From Arthrinium phaeospermum (lineage: Eukaryota; Ascomycota; Sordariomycetes; Amphisphaeriales; Apiosporaceae): a stretch of DNA of 64,000 bases. Each line of letters begins with the position of its first letter. Positions within the stretch are counted from its first letter, which is position 1. The position numbers and the translations under genes were made by a program. Shown one piece after another: positions 46,073-58,439 of the stretch. The notes under the pieces are model-generated. The model did not search any database, had not been told where the DNA came from, and was given only the letters and a program-made list of their open reading frames with translations. The stretch lies in NCBI GenBank assembly GCA_006503535.1, contig QYRS01000005.1:1054001-1118000 (forward strand). Reading direction: 5' to 3'.

Positions 46073-47545
46073 CTAACCAACTCTTACATAGTTACCTGGA
46101 ACTCCATCGTCAGTAAGAAAGCCACCTCAATAAATCGTTGGACGGGTGTACTTACCGGGGAACTGGCCCTGCTTTCCGTTCAGCTTCCCGATCCACCATT
46201 CGTTCTCGTTCTGTGTCCGTGTAACAATCTCTATCACATCGCCTGCCCTGAATGTCAAATCTCCTTCGGCCTGTGCCGAGTAGTCGTACAGTGCTGTGAC
46301 ATGTTCCGCGCCCGCCGGTGCTCCAGCCAGCCGCTTAGGCTTCGGCTTCGGCGGTGGGGGTTTCGCTTTTGCAGCAGCAGCGGCTGCCAGACCAGGAGAT
46401 GTGGGGCTCTTCATGGATGGCGACCTGGGCGAAGCAAAAGAGGGCTTAGAGGTTGCAGAGTATGGAGGGGGAGGGTGGTCTCCCGCAGGCTCGGCTTCCT
46501 CTTGTTGGGGATATTCTATCTGCGGCACGGACGTAGTCGAATCGGTTGTAGAGGGCCCAGCAGTAATGGCCGCGGGTGTCTTGCCGGCTTCCAATGCGGG
46601 GCGGCCGTACTTGGGCGGCCTCTTCTGCCCGGTCGTCTTGAACTTCACGATGCTCAGCTTCTCTATTTGTTCTTGAATGTCGCCGCGCTTCTGGTGGAAG
46701 GCCTCTTCGATATCGAGGGTAAGATCGAAGTACCCGATATCGCAACTCTGCATTTTCTCGTGAAGCGTGTAGAAAATATTCAGCTGCATGTAATAAAACG
46801 ATTGGAACAGGGGCTGGATAAACTCCCGTTCCAGCGTAAACAGCTTGGGCAGCTCGTCCTTGAGCAGATCGTTGAAGTAGTTGTATTCTTGCGTCGCGGT
46901 TTCGACTTCCGTCTCTGCCTTCCACATAGCCTTCTCATCCTTGGCCGACTTGTCCTTCTTGTCCTGCAGCTTCTTCAGCGTCTGACGGTGGCGGTCGTAG
47001 TCCAGCTGCTTGTGGTCGCGTTTGAGCGCCGTTTTCCTGATGGCCTTGATGACGTCGAGGAGCTCGTCGGCGGGGCGAATAACTCGCGCTTCGATCATCT
47101 CCAGCTCCGGCTTCAGGGACTCCTGGAGGTCCTTGACCACAGCCTCGTACTCCTCGCAGGCGCGAATCCCTTCTGGGTTGCCGTGGACCACCAGCGAATC
47201 CGGGTCGGACATACGGCCGGAGATGGGCTTGTATATTTCCGTCATGGCTCTGCTGAATTCGATCTGGTGGTTGAGCATGCCATTGATGGCCTTGAAGTAC
47301 TTTTCGGACTCGTCGTGCAGGCGCTTGGTCTCGTTCTCCATCTCTTGGAACCGGCGTTCAGCATCGATGTATACGGCATCTTTGGTGTGCTCGCCCATGT
47401 TGAACTTGGCTTTGAATTGTTGCGGTGCCTATAATACCAGCGGCGCAATATTAGTTTAGCTGCCGTCAAGATCGCATAGGCAAACGGAGATGCACTCCCC
47501 CATACGTACCCGGGTAAGGGTCTTCTGGAACCCCTTGAAGCTCAT
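46073..47545 (-). CDS. RVS167: Amphiphysin-like BAR-SH3 protein (Rvs167 type)
   Basis: Membrane-bending adaptor that works with an Rvs161-type partner at endocytic sites and actin patches. Exons in reading order: 47545-47510, 47428-46156 and 46095-46073 (443 aa). Exon 1 encodes MSFKGFQKTLTR, and splicing continues APQQFKAKFNMGEHTKD, the family N-terminus that forms helix 0. The BAR domain extends to about residue 255 (helices around PADELLDVIKAIRKTALKRD and FTLEREFIQPLFQSFYYMQ). A Pro-rich linker with PPPPYS follows. The C-terminal SH3 domain contains ALYDYSAQAEGDLTFRAGD and NEWWIGKLNGKQGQFP. The final exon is only 23 nt and completes the SH3 with NYVRVG; without it the frame runs into an unrelated KYTRPTIY end. 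The very long antisense frame across this gene is a shadow. Confidence 0.92.
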
Positions 47546-48767
47546 CTTGACGTATTCTGTGTGGTAGCAGCGGGATGGCGGGGTATGGATGTGCAAATAT
47601 CGAGGGCGCACTCGTGGCTCGCAGAAAGATGCGACAACTCCTGGGGTTCGGCCGGCAGAAATTCAGATGCCTAATGGAGAGTGTGCTGCAAAAGGTGTAG
47701 TAGCCTCAATTGGCAAACGTCCGGAAACTTGCGAAGGTTGAGTCTGTTATTGCGTTGCGCAGAATCTTGGTATGGAACGCATGCGCAAGTTCGGTTGGGT
47801 TCTTCTGGGTGTAGGTACTGCCAAACGGGGGGGTCGATTTTGGGTGTCCGCCCGCCTGGGTTTTGGTGACGACGGTGTCGTGGCAGTGCTGCTTGCGGTT
47901 TTCAGCACAACCCCGGTCACTGGGGGTCAGATCCTGTGGCTTTGTGGCGGCGCAGGTAAGCTTGCTGATCGCAAGGCTGCTAAGCGTACGACTAGAATAC
48001 GTAAGTCAAGCAAGTAGGTAGAGTAAATCGCCGAGGATGAATCAGGCAGACGAATTCGGGAGCAACGGCTGAGTCGGAGAGGGTTGAACGGGGTTAAGAG
48101 CGAGGTGAGTTTCGTTTGTGTTGTGCCGTAGCAAAGCAAAGTGCAAAGTGGGAATAAGCAATGCCCAAGTCAGCCTGCGCCTAATATAAGGAACAGTGAT
48201 AATAAGCCCTGTTTTCTACCGCGGCCCGGCTGGTCTGGATGACATAGAATGGCTCAGCTACTCTCATTTCGCGAATCTTATTATTGCCCTTGGTATTACA
48301 CAGGCCTGCCTATTCGCAAGTACCTCCAAATGTCCATCCCCAAGAATGCCGAAAATGCCGATCGCGTTGGGTCTTTGTGCAAAGAACCTGCTAATGACGG
48401 CGGGACTAGGTCCTAAAGTGAAAACGTCACAGGGTATGCTTACGTCAATCTGCAGTGCTAGCAAATCACTCTACGCCTTGCTGGTACCTAAGCTGCCAAC
48501 CGCTAAGCGCTAGGCAAGTACCCAGGTACACACCCCTCCCCCCTTCCGCGGGCCCGTCTTCAACCCCGTAGTGGACGTTAGGGGCGGAATACAACCTTGG
48601 ATGCGATTTATCGATCCAGCTTGCCGGCAGCAGCCCAGTAGGTTACCAGATCGACAGCCGGGATGACCAACACGCTGGAGGAATGTTTCCATATTTCGTG
48701 AACCATCTTATTCAATTCAGTACATACATACTTATACATTACTCTACTGTGCCGCAACTTCGGCCCA
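47546..48767. other. Promoter region of the BAR-SH3 gene
   Basis: About 1.2 kb between two minus-strand genes. The readable frames do not resemble proteins. Confidence 0.55.
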
Positions 48768-51700
48768 TCAGCTCGCGTGTTTCCACAGCTTGTGATTATA
48801 CTCTTCCAACAGCATAGCAAAAGCCTTCTGGACATGTTCCAACGCCCCGTGCTCGGCATTGGCCCGATTTGCTACATAGGCGCTGTTGGCTAAAGAGCCG
48901 AAGTCTCCAGGTTTATTGTTGCCACGCTCGTCGTCTGAGTCCATCTCCTCGTCATAGGTGCCGATGATATCTTCATCGTCCACCGCGGCGTCTGTGTTGG
49001 TGTAACTCTTCAGGCTCGCGACAATAGTCGACAGGATCAAGGTGTATTCTTTCAGGATGATGTAGACGGAGCCTTTGCGGATCCTGTTATCCTCGCTTAG
49101 AGCCCTCAAATCGCCATGCTTATAGAAATTGAACAGATAACCGTTCAGGGGTCCGCCCGTGTCATCAGGAGCAATGGATAGGGACGGGATCGCAGACTCC
49201 TCCATGAAGACACCCGATCGAACATTGCTGCAGAGATCCTGGACACTGGAAAAATCGTCGTTATGCCCGGAAAGTGCCGCGAATGGGGAACGGAGGAAGC
49301 AAGGCGGAAGCCTGTCCAAGCCTCCATGTCCACCAGACTGCTCGGGTCCAACCGCATGCTGAGTATAAGGAAGCACTCGATCGGGGACATCCTTAAGATG
49401 CATACGAGCAAACGTCGTGGCACACGATGTGAATATGCCTAGAACATGCTTATTATGCTCCCTCAGAATCTCCTTGGCATCTGCAGGCAGGTTTGGTAGC
49501 AGAATAGAAGGCGATATGACACCTTCGTTGACGGACATTCTGACTGCGTTCGTGCACTGCACTCTCGAGAACAGATGGGCCAAAACTAATGCGAGCTCTT
49601 CCAGAACCTCATCGCGCTTCGAGTAGATGTTAGCGCAGAGTCTATGGAAATAGCCTTCTTTGAACAGCGCATGGAAGGCGAAAGCAGCGTTCTCGGTGAA
49701 GTATAAGTGCCCGACGAGACCGGCCAAGTTGATCGGCGCGCCTTTTCTTGACAACAAATATTGGCGTCGAAGGTACTCTATAGAGAAACGCAGGTGGTGT
49801 TGTACGAACATCTTGGACTCTGGGCCTCCAAGAAAGAGTCGGCTTTGCGTCATCAGCGCTTTTGTGACGTTGGCCGCATAGAGGTTGTTCTTGGTGGCGT
49901 GAAGCAGCCCGAGCACGCGGAGAACGAGTGTTGTCGAAAGGGCGAATTGGCCCCTCAGGTCAGGAAGTCTTGAAGACATAATCTCGAATATTCGTTGTGG
50001 CTTGATGCCGGCGAACACCACGTTGCCTAAGAGATCGAAGCCTCTACGCCCAGCACGTCCAGATGCCTGCCTATAGTTCAAGGCTGTATGGAAAACCGAA
50101 TCTCCCATGAAGACAACTGTCTTACATGGCATGTTGATACCAAGAGCAAGCGTACCAGTAGCAAAAACTGCACGCAAATAGCCTTTACGAAACAGTATTT
50201 CGACACTGTGATAGGTCAGCTTGCTGCGTTTGAGGTAAAAAGGAAAAGAAAAAAAAAGAAAAGAAAAAATGCACAGAGACTTACATCTGGCGGTATCGAC
50301 GGTTCATCCCGGCATGATGTACACCAAGCCCTCTTCTGAGGCCATCGCTGAAGTACTGCGGAACGTGTTGTCCTTTAAGAGGCTCCAGCAGTTTCTTAAA
50401 CTCAGAGCGGCTCAACTTAGTCTTGTCTGCAAAGCTGAAACTGTCTAAAGGTGCCGATGGGTCGAATGAATGCCAACGACTGAGATTGATGGCCTCAAGT
50501 TCTCGGCGCTTTTGCTCTTGCGAGGGCTTCTCAGGTTCATCTTTCAGCCGATTATCTTTGGTCAACTTGAACGTCTTCTTCGTCTTCTTCTTGCTCTCTG
50601 CTTCCTTGGCGGCAGCTTGCCTGGCATTTTGAGCTTGGTTCCATGACTTATAGTCTTGCATTTCCTTTTTCCATCTTGGGTCAGACTTCTTGTACTCAGC
50701 CTCAGAATATTGTAGCTCCTGTAGAACGGTTTGCAGGGCGTGTTCGCATTCATAACGTTCGTGGTTAAAAATGATTGCCGGCAGTCCATCATGACTATGC
50801 AGATCACACAGCAAAGGAAGTGCGATACTGTGGTCTTGATGCTCGTATTTCCCCGTCGAAAGCCTGGCATCCTCATCTTGTTTGAAAGGATCTTCGCGTG
50901 TTTGGGAATGGGTTGGGGTACTCATAAGTCTTGAGCGCACGTTGTTGAACCGCTCCTCGTCAGTTGCCAGTAAACGACGATACTTTTCCTTGAGCTGCTT
51001 CTCCCATGAAACCACTTGAGCTTTAGAAATCAAGCCTGAGAAAACCTTGCGGGGATCCAATGAATGGGACTCTTCTACCTTTTCAATAACCATAGCCTGC
51101 CACAGGGTCAAGCAATCCTGTGGCTCCAAGCTAATGTCATCAAGTGCGTGGTGGTCTCTGTGAAAAGGCGGATTAGTTCCATTCATGTCAAACCATCCTG
51201 GTATGTTGTCGTGTCCCAATGATTACTTACCCTGCTCTGAGTACTGTTGCAGGATGGACATGTCTAAACGCTGAGTCCTCGTTGTCGGTATCCTGAAGCC
51301 CGGGTGTTGGTAAGCGGTCTATCGTCTTCAACCCGGTAAACTTGAACGTGTTGGGCTTTGCATATGCAAATGTCCGGAGGTCAGAGTAACGCGAGTCGTG
51401 GTTGATCATACATAAAGATCGCCCGTGTTGTTCCTGGGTTGTTTTCAACCACTCATAAAATGTATGTGGATTTCCCAGTGTAGCTGACAATGCTATGATG
51501 GGGCACGTCGCCATGAGTATCAGTTGCTCCCATACCACACCCTCCTCGGATTGGCCTATACAGTGAACTTCATCAAAGATGATGCGTTTCACTCTTTGCG
51601 ACCAAGAATTTGCTGTTTTGGCATTGGCCGGCGACAGCAACATAATCTGCAGGATATGGGGGACTGTTACCAGGATCTGGCAACCAGTGGGATTGTTGAC

Positions 51701-54292
51701 TCGATAATCTCGAGTATGTATAGCCCAAACTGATCGACCCTCCTTATGCTTAAAGGTTTTGGAGAACCGTGCCTGGATTTCGGCAGCAATTTGGTTGACA
51801 AGTGCCTTTGTAGGTGCCACATACACGATGACACCATCATCGTCAAACTGCAGTACCTTTTTCATGGCATAGAAAGATATGAAGGTTTTGCCTGCAGAGG
51901 TTGGGGCTATCACAAGAAGACTCTTGTCAGCGTCAACGGCGTCCAAAACTTCCCGTTGCCATGCATCGGGAGAAAAGGGAACTCGCTCGTCTTTTTTCGA
52001 GTCAAACCCACGTTCGAGATAAGGGCCGCAGGATTGAAGTTGGAACTCGACAGCGGCTAACGGCAAGAGCAGACCTTCTAATGAAGATACTTTAAAAGGC
52101 AAAGAGCGTGATCCGGTCACCGGTTCCGCCATAGGGATTTCAGGAAGACGTAGGAGCTTCGCAAAAAGCTTCACGTCGTTTGATATCTCTGTCGTACATC
52201 CGGGCGATCGTGCAATGGCAGTGGAGTGATGGTAGATCAGCCCAGCAAGTCGCATCACTAAATCTTATCAGCTCTAAGTTCGGTCCATAGACGAAAAGAC
52301 TCGAGTTACCATACTAACCTGTAGTATTCTGGTGGTTTTTGCGTTCAGCAAGTTTGGCCCACATCCGACACAGGATATGGCAGATGTACAATAAGATCTC
52401 GGATCCTACGACGTCAAGGTCCTGTTTACGGAGGCCTCCAAGATATTTCGACGCCAGCCAGTACTGTCTCGTCAGAGATTTCTCCTCCTCGATATCATTG
52501 CATCTCAGTGCCCAACCGGCCAGGATAGAGTCTGTCTTGTTCTGCTCTTTGCGGTCACAGATGTCCCTCGCAGTTTGTAATGCCCTCTCCCTTCCATTGA
52601 CTGGATGTTGCTTTTTGGTCTTGGGTGCCGGTTTTCTCCTCATTTTAACCTTCTTCGATGTTGCCAGATGTACTTTGGATGAGTGTGTAGTATCATGGTT
52701 TTGTTGCACAACAATAGTTTCTGGGTCGATATCTTTGCCGGTGGAGTTTGTGAGACTTGAAGAGTAGGTCAGTGTATCAGCCATAAACTGCTGATTACTT
52801 CTGCGAGTAAAGAACGGCTGTGGTTTCGAGTTATGTTTATGCTCGAGACTCAACTTTTCGTTGTGCCAATGCGACATCTCCATGAAGACTTGATTGTATT
52901 TGTCGTCAACATGGTTCATATCTGTCCCCAGATCGATGTGAGGCAAATACTGGTCGAATGTGGGCTGTGCAAATGGTAGCATCAAGTATTGTCGCGGTGA
53001 TGGAGCTGATGCGGCGCTTTCTATTTCGGAGCCCCCCTTGATAGGTGGAAGATGGCAGAGCAGTTTCGCTTTCGTAACGTCTTCGATGATACATAGCAAA
53101 CTCTTTGTCTCCTTTACCATGATGCCTGGGAAGGCTTCCTTGTCCCTAACACGAGCATAAACGCTCAGGAACACGCGACCATCGAGTAAGTCGAACAGAT
53201 CCCAAGTTCCCTGGAAGATCCAAGATGTTGGACGGCTCCAAGCTAGGATGGCTCTAATTTTCTGCAAGAAACCATCCAGTAATGCCGGCCGTTTCGAATG
53301 AACAACTCCACAGTTTCGATCCGTGAGAGCCCAGTGGCGCATACCCATCAGATGTAACATTAAAGCAACAGCTTCCAACTTGATGCTGGTCGAGGAGTCT
53401 CTGGACAACATCTGGCAGACCGCGGCGGTAGATATCTTCTCTCGTACACTGTACCCTTCAAGCATTGCTTCCAGCTTGTCATCCACTGGAGTCTCCCCAG
53501 GGATCAAGGGGCTCTTATAGGTTTTGTGTTCAATGTCGAACGCTTGGCTTCTGTGACGTGAAGGCGAGATCACGCTTGCGAATATCTTGGCGGGATCAGC
53601 GAAAGGGAGGAACTTCAGCAGGTAGTGAAACATACCTTGTTGTTGCGAATTTCCAAGTCATCGAGAACAGCAACCTTGACGTCCAATTTCAGGGCCTGGT
53701 ATAATACAAAGACATAACGTGCTCTCGCCTGGATGTCGGCGCCGTCGCCCACAGCCCCGCCAAGGCCGATAAGACAACGGACGGCATTTGCTTTGAGATA
53801 CTCTCCAAATGCCGGTGCACTGGGCCGGGAGAATTCGTAGACGAAGGCCCCCTGTGATGCACAGTCCGGGTCATCAGAGTGATGTTGGAGATGGCGAAAC
53901 AATATTTGCGTCGCAAGGAGGTACTTGGTGATGTTTTCTGCGGAAGTTCCGTATGGGATGCTCATGTCCACGTATTCGCGGAAAAATACCAAGTGGAAGT
54001 TACATCCTCGGTCATGCAAGCTCTGCAGGAACTTTTCGACGGCATAAATTGCGTGAAGTAGCTGATACCCATCTTCCCTACCCCGTTAGGCACTTCCCAT
54101 ACACGTATTTTGGAAATGCTCACCTGTGAAATCAACTTTGGCTTGAGTAACACAATGAAGAAGGAGCGAGTTGGCATCGATGGTAAACAGCCCTTTGCCT
54201 GCGAAGTCTCCGACGAGGTCAAGCCGATGAGACGAGCAAACTTGGTACCACTCGAGCAATTGCTTGCTTGATTGGTATTTCTTAGAAGCCAT
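48768..54292 (-). CDS. DDX60-like Ski2-family DExD/H RNA helicase
   Basis: A large cytoplasmic-type helicase related to vertebrate DDX60 and to Ski2/Mtr4. Exons in reading order: 54292-54124, 54072-53636, 53585-52319, 52257-51231, 51157-50285 and 50205-48768 (1736 aa). All five introns are GT-AG (50-79 nt) and the phases close exactly. Motif I is APTSAGKTFISFYAMK (about residue 740), motif II is FDEVHCIG, motif III is ALSATLGNP and motif VI is QASGRAGRRGFD (about residue 1300). The DDX60-specific block between the lobes is present (LPAIIFNHERYECEHAL), with the long coiled, Lys-rich insertion after it. The N-terminal 620 residues resemble the DDX60 N-terminal region. DDX60 assists antiviral RNA sensing in vertebrates; the fungal role is not established. 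It is divergently oriented from the Snf2 gene at 55296. Confidence 0.88.
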
Positions 54293-55295
54293 CACGATGA
54301 CATATTTGACCCATAGTCAAACAAGTTCAACAAAGATGCCGCTTGCAATGGTGTTGCGCAATGGGTGTCAAAAGTAGCAGGGAGAAGGGAGTTGACCAAA
54401 ACAGATGGATTGTTCGGGGGATGGTACGCAATCCAACTCCAGAGCTCATCCGAGGATCGACAACTTAAACCACGAAGTGTTCAAAGCTTGGTAGGAGGGT
54501 AGAGGACATTAATTATTTGACTGGAAGCCTAAGGTCATTGCAAGCTGAGCTGCTTTAGGTAGGTACCTAGTAGTAGCAGGTCTCAGCACTCGACTGTAAG
54601 GCATGGTGGTACCCTGAACTGTAGGTTCTTCCTCAGGCCACAGAGCTCTCACGATCATACTATACATTTCTGATCAGACTCAAAAGGCGCACACGCACTC
54701 AAGCATTGAGTGCCTAATAAAAGGACCCATCGCACCTTTTTCACTTTGCCAAAACCTGGCTACCACCTTTGATATCGTGGACCCGAACACATGATTCGGT
54801 GTTGCAGGTCAACAGGTACCAAGTGGAAGGTGACATTAGGTATGCCATTAAGAACACGGATTCTCCAAATCTGGAGTTCAGTTACATCCAAGTCAAACCG
54901 ACCATGTACGGCGAGGGAAGTAGATAATGAGATTCTCATATTATAACTAATTTTTGGTACCTTTTCTCGTTTGAGTGTTGATTGAGAAGGGGCACGCAAT
55001 GATGCCTGAGATAACAACATGGCCGTGATGCATGTCGGTGGAAACAATATTGAATCGCAGCCCAGAAGAATGTCGGATAGCAGACACGGCACCTTAGGCA
55101 CTTAGTAGGTAGGTAGGTATTCTTGAGCAATGATACTTGTAAAATGTCTTTAGGCAGAGTCACGTGACTGATCTAAGGCAGGCATTCAACCGCGGCTGCA
55201 TTTAAATAAACCTTTGTGACGAGGACCAACCTCAGTTCTCCCATGTATCATGCTTCGACTTGAGAATTCAAACCGCAGCATTCTACCACCAAAAC
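54293..55295. promoter_or_regulatory. Shared divergent promoter region of the two helicase genes
   Basis: About 1 kb between the start codons of the DDX60-like (-) and ERCC6L2-like (+) genes. It contains TAGGTAGGTA-type motifs near 54557-54575 and 55105-55120, and no gene of its own. Confidence 0.55.
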
Positions 55296-58200
55296 ATGGC
55301 GGCCAGTTTGAATGCCATTGAAATCTCGGATGATTTCACCACAGCTTCGGAATCAGACCATGATTCTGCACCCGCCTTCTCGCATGATGCATCCCAGCTA
55401 GAGAAGCGAAAAATTGAAGGTGAAATACTCGAAAAGGTTGACTGGACGGACGATGAAGATGACATGACCTTCGAGGCCTTCCAGAGGCGAAAACGACAGA
55501 AGGGAAAGGCCTCGCGCATATCCAAGGGTAAGGGTATAGCTGCAACGGCCACAGCGCGCAAAGAGCCAGGGAAGGGAAAATCACAACGAAAACAGGCGAA
55601 CTCGCCGGGCCTAGAGGACACTCTACCTGAAGAGTCACTGCCTCAGTACCTGCAATCTCGAAGACAGAACTTTGACCAGGACTGTGAGGCCCTCAAGGAA
55701 GCAGGTTTGCGTCTGGCGCCCGATTACAGCGATTTGCAGTTCTCTGAAGACGAAGAGCTGGGAGACCTAGAGGAGAAGCCCCAGTTTGATTCATTGAGTG
55801 GTGTGCAACCATGTCGGGGCTACAAAGATATCCAGATCAAAGGCACCCTCGGAGTGATTCCTGCGTCGATTGCGCAGTATTTGCGCGACTATCAGATCGA
55901 AGGAGTAGAGTTCCTGCATGAGCTTTTCGTCTACCAGAAGGGAGGTATCCTTGGTGATGATATGGGACTGGGGAAGACGGTGCAAGTTGCCGCGTTTCTC
56001 ACTGCGGCCTATGGCAAGACTGGCGATATAAGAGATGCCAAGAGAATGCGCAAGTTCCGGCGGGCCACCGAACGTTGGTATCCTCGTACCCTGATCATCT
56101 GCCCTGGCTCCTTGACTCAGAACTGGAAGAACGAGCTGAATCGTTGGGGTTGGTGGAATACGGATCTCTACCATGGAACCGGCAAAGATGACGTTCTCAA
56201 CAGTGCCCGAGCCGGCAGGATTGAAATTATGATCACGACATACACTACTTACAAAAACAACCGCGACCAGGTGAACTCGGTACCTTGGGATGTAGTAGTG
56301 GCTGACGAATGCCACTCGATCAAAGACGGCAAGGCCGAGGTCACTCGTGCAATGAACGAGGTCAACGCGTTGTGCCGCATCGGTTTGACGGGTACTGCCA
56401 TACAGAATAGATACGAGGAACTTTGGACTCTCCTCAACTGGACAAATCCGGGCGTTCTGGGCACCATGGGGGAATGGAAACAGACCATATGCAAGCCCCT
56501 CACTATTGGGCAGTCCCACGATGCGACGAAACAACAGTTGAGCACGGGCAGGAGGACGGCTCGAATGCTCAAAGAGAACCTTCTGCCCCGGTTCTTTCTG
56601 CGACGTATGAAAAGCCTGATCGCCGACCAACTACCGAAGAAGAGTGACAAGGTTGTTTTCTGTCCATTGTCCGAGATTCAACGGCAAGCTTACGAAAGTC
56701 TCGTGACTAGCCCCCTGGTTGAGTTCGTGAAGACGGCCCACGAAGTATGCGAGTGCGGCTCGGGCAACAAACGCGGCTTCTGCTGTCACGTGGTTAATGA
56801 GCACGGGGACACTTGGAAAGCATTGGTGTTTCCTATCGTCATGTCGCTGCAGAAGTTATCTAATCATCTTACGCTGCTGATCCCCCAACATACCGAAGCA
56901 AGCGCCAAGCAGAAGCGCGACCTCAAGTACCTCCAGGCTGCGGCCCCCGACAATTGGCGCAGTCTTTACAATAGTCGCGACTCACTTCTCAGCCTGGCAG
57001 ATCCAAAATACTGCGGGAAATGGGTTGTGCTGAAGAAGCTGCTAAATTTCTGGCATGGGAGTAGCAACAAAGTCCTCGTCTTTTCTCACAGCGTTCGACT
57101 GCTCAGGATCCTCCAGCACCTATTCAGCACTACGTCTTACAGTGTCAGTTACCTTGATGGCTCCCTCAGCTACGAGGAACGCCAACAAACCGTTGACGAT
57201 TTCAATTCGGATCCGAACCAGTTCGTATTTCTAATATCCACCAAAGCTGGAGGCGTTGGTCTCAACATCACTTCGGCCAACAAAGTGGTCATCATGGATC
57301 CCCACTGGAATCCGGCCTATGATCTCCAGGCCCAAGATCGCGCATATCGAATAGGTCAAGTTCGGGATGTGGATGTGTACCGATTGATCTCTGCGGGTAC
57401 CATTGAAGAGATTACCTATGCTCGGCAGATATACAAGCAACAGCAGGCAAATATCGGCTATAATGCATCGAATGAACGACGTTACTTCAAGGGGGTCCAG
57501 CAAGATAAGGAGCGCAAGGGCGAGATTTTCGGCCTCAGCAATTTGCTGGCTTTCCATGGCGATCAGATCGTACTGCGGGAAATTGTCAACAAAACCAATA
57601 TAGCTGAGGCAAAAGCTGGAGTGAACCTGGTGGATATTGATATGGAAAAGGCGGTCGAGGACGATGACACCCAGGTCATCAAGCGGGAGGAAGATGTTGA
57701 CGACGGAAACGGAGGGTTAAGTCAACTGGCTGCCATGCTGACGAAGGATGACAAGGCTAAGCGCCCCGGGTCCACCATAGGGGCAACGTCCAAACGAAAG
57801 AGCGATGCCATCCAGGCCATTCTCGCATCTGCTGGTGTCGAATACACCCACGAGAACTCGGAAGTGGTAGGGTCTTCGAAAATCGAGGATCGCCTATCTC
57901 GTCACGCACAGCTAGAGGGCAACCAGGACTTAGACCCTATTGGTCGCGCCGTTTTCGACAGCGAAGATGAGGGTGTGGGCACCACATCGATCAACTTTCG
58001 GTACAATCCCCCCGAGGACGTCCGGCAGCGACAGTTCTGCACGATGGCGAAGATGTTTGACTTCCCCAATGCGACGGATTTCGCCCTAGCCGTGGAGAGT
58101 ATGACACAAGAGCAGCGTCGCAATTGCTTGGACACCTTTTACAAGAAACGCCTTGACCATCTCAACCCGCATGATAATGCTAAATCAGAGGAGGAGGAGG

Positions 58201-58439
58201 AGGCAGACAAAGAATTTCTGGAAGATGCGAGAGCCAGAATGGAACAGAACAAAGCCCTGCGACAAGCTGGCCACGGTACTTTGCTGCCCAGCGGTCCTGT
58301 TGAGAAGGATCAAGTAAAGATGCCATCTCCTGACAGCAGCACCCAGATCAAGAAGGCAATGCCTTCAGTGGCCCCAAATAGGGCATTGCCAAGCACGTCC
58401 ATTTGGCTTCTGGACGATGATGACACGGACGAGCTATGA
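55296..58439 (+). CDS. Snf2-family DNA-dependent ATPase, ERCC6L2-like
   Basis: Intronless, 1047 aa. A nuclear translocase related to CSB/Rad26 and closest by features to ERCC6L2, which acts in DNA-break repair and transcription-linked stress. The acidic/basic N-terminus has KRRKRQKGK-type nuclear signals. ATP-binding motif I is GGILGDDMGLGKT (217-228), where DD replaces the common DE. Motif II is DECH (337-340), and RIGLTGTAIQNR is motif III. A Cys-rich insert, CECGSGNKRGFCCH, is characteristic of the ERCC6L2 group. The helicase C lobe has YLDGSLSYEERQQ, STKAGGVGLNIT and QAQDRAYRIGQVRDV. The C-terminal third is acidic and Ser-rich and includes a NFRYNPPEDVRQRQF block. The ATG at 55296 (AAAAC-ATG-GCG) is chosen; the frame is open slightly upstream without another ATG. 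Confidence 0.9.
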   Translation: MAASLNAIEISDDFTTASESDHDSAPAFSHDASQLEKRKIEGEILEKVDWTDDEDDMTFEAFQRRKRQKGKASRISKGKGIAATATARKEPGKGKSQRKQANSPGLEDTLPEESLPQYLQSRRQNFDQDCEALKEAGLRLAPDYSDLQFSEDEELGDLEEKPQFDSLSGVQPCRGYKDIQIKGTLGVIPASIAQYLRDYQIEGVEFLHELFVYQKGGILGDDMGLGKTVQVAAFLTAAYGKTGDIRDAKRMRKFRRATERWYPRTLIICPGSLTQNWKNELNRWGWWNTDLYHGTGKDDVLNSARAGRIEIMITTYTTYKNNRDQVNSVPWDVVVADECHSIKDGKAEVTRAMNEVNALCRIGLTGTAIQNRYEELWTLLNWTNPGVLGTMGEWKQTICKPLTIGQSHDATKQQLSTGRRTARMLKENLLPRFFLRRMKSLIADQLPKKSDKVVFCPLSEIQRQAYESLVTSPLVEFVKTAHEVCECGSGNKRGFCCHVVNEHGDTWKALVFPIVMSLQKLSNHLTLLIPQHTEASAKQKRDLKYLQAAAPDNWRSLYNSRDSLLSLADPKYCGKWVVLKKLLNFWHGSSNKVLVFSHSVRLLRILQHLFSTTSYSVSYLDGSLSYEERQQTVDDFNSDPNQFVFLISTKAGGVGLNITSANKVVIMDPHWNPAYDLQAQDRAYRIGQVRDVDVYRLISAGTIEEITYARQIYKQQQANIGYNASNERRYFKGVQQDKERKGEIFGLSNLLAFHGDQIVLREIVNKTNIAEAKAGVNLVDIDMEKAVEDDDTQVIKREEDVDDGNGGLSQLAAMLTKDDKAKRPGSTIGATSKRKSDAIQAILASAGVEYTHENSEVVGSSKIEDRLSRHAQLEGNQDLDPIGRAVFDSEDEGVGTTSINFRYNPPEDVRQRQFCTMAKMFDFPNATDFALAVESMTQEQRRNCLDTFYKKRLDHLNPHDNAKSEEEEEADKEFLEDARARMEQNKALRQAGHGTLLPSGPVEKDQVKMPSPDSSTQIKKAMPSVAPNRALPSTSIWLLDDDDTDEL

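Noticed and set aside
46055..47434. 459-codon open frame antisense to the BAR-SH3 gene
   Set aside because: It is a shadow of the sense gene's codon pattern and resembles no protein family; the sense protein is clearly Rvs167-like.
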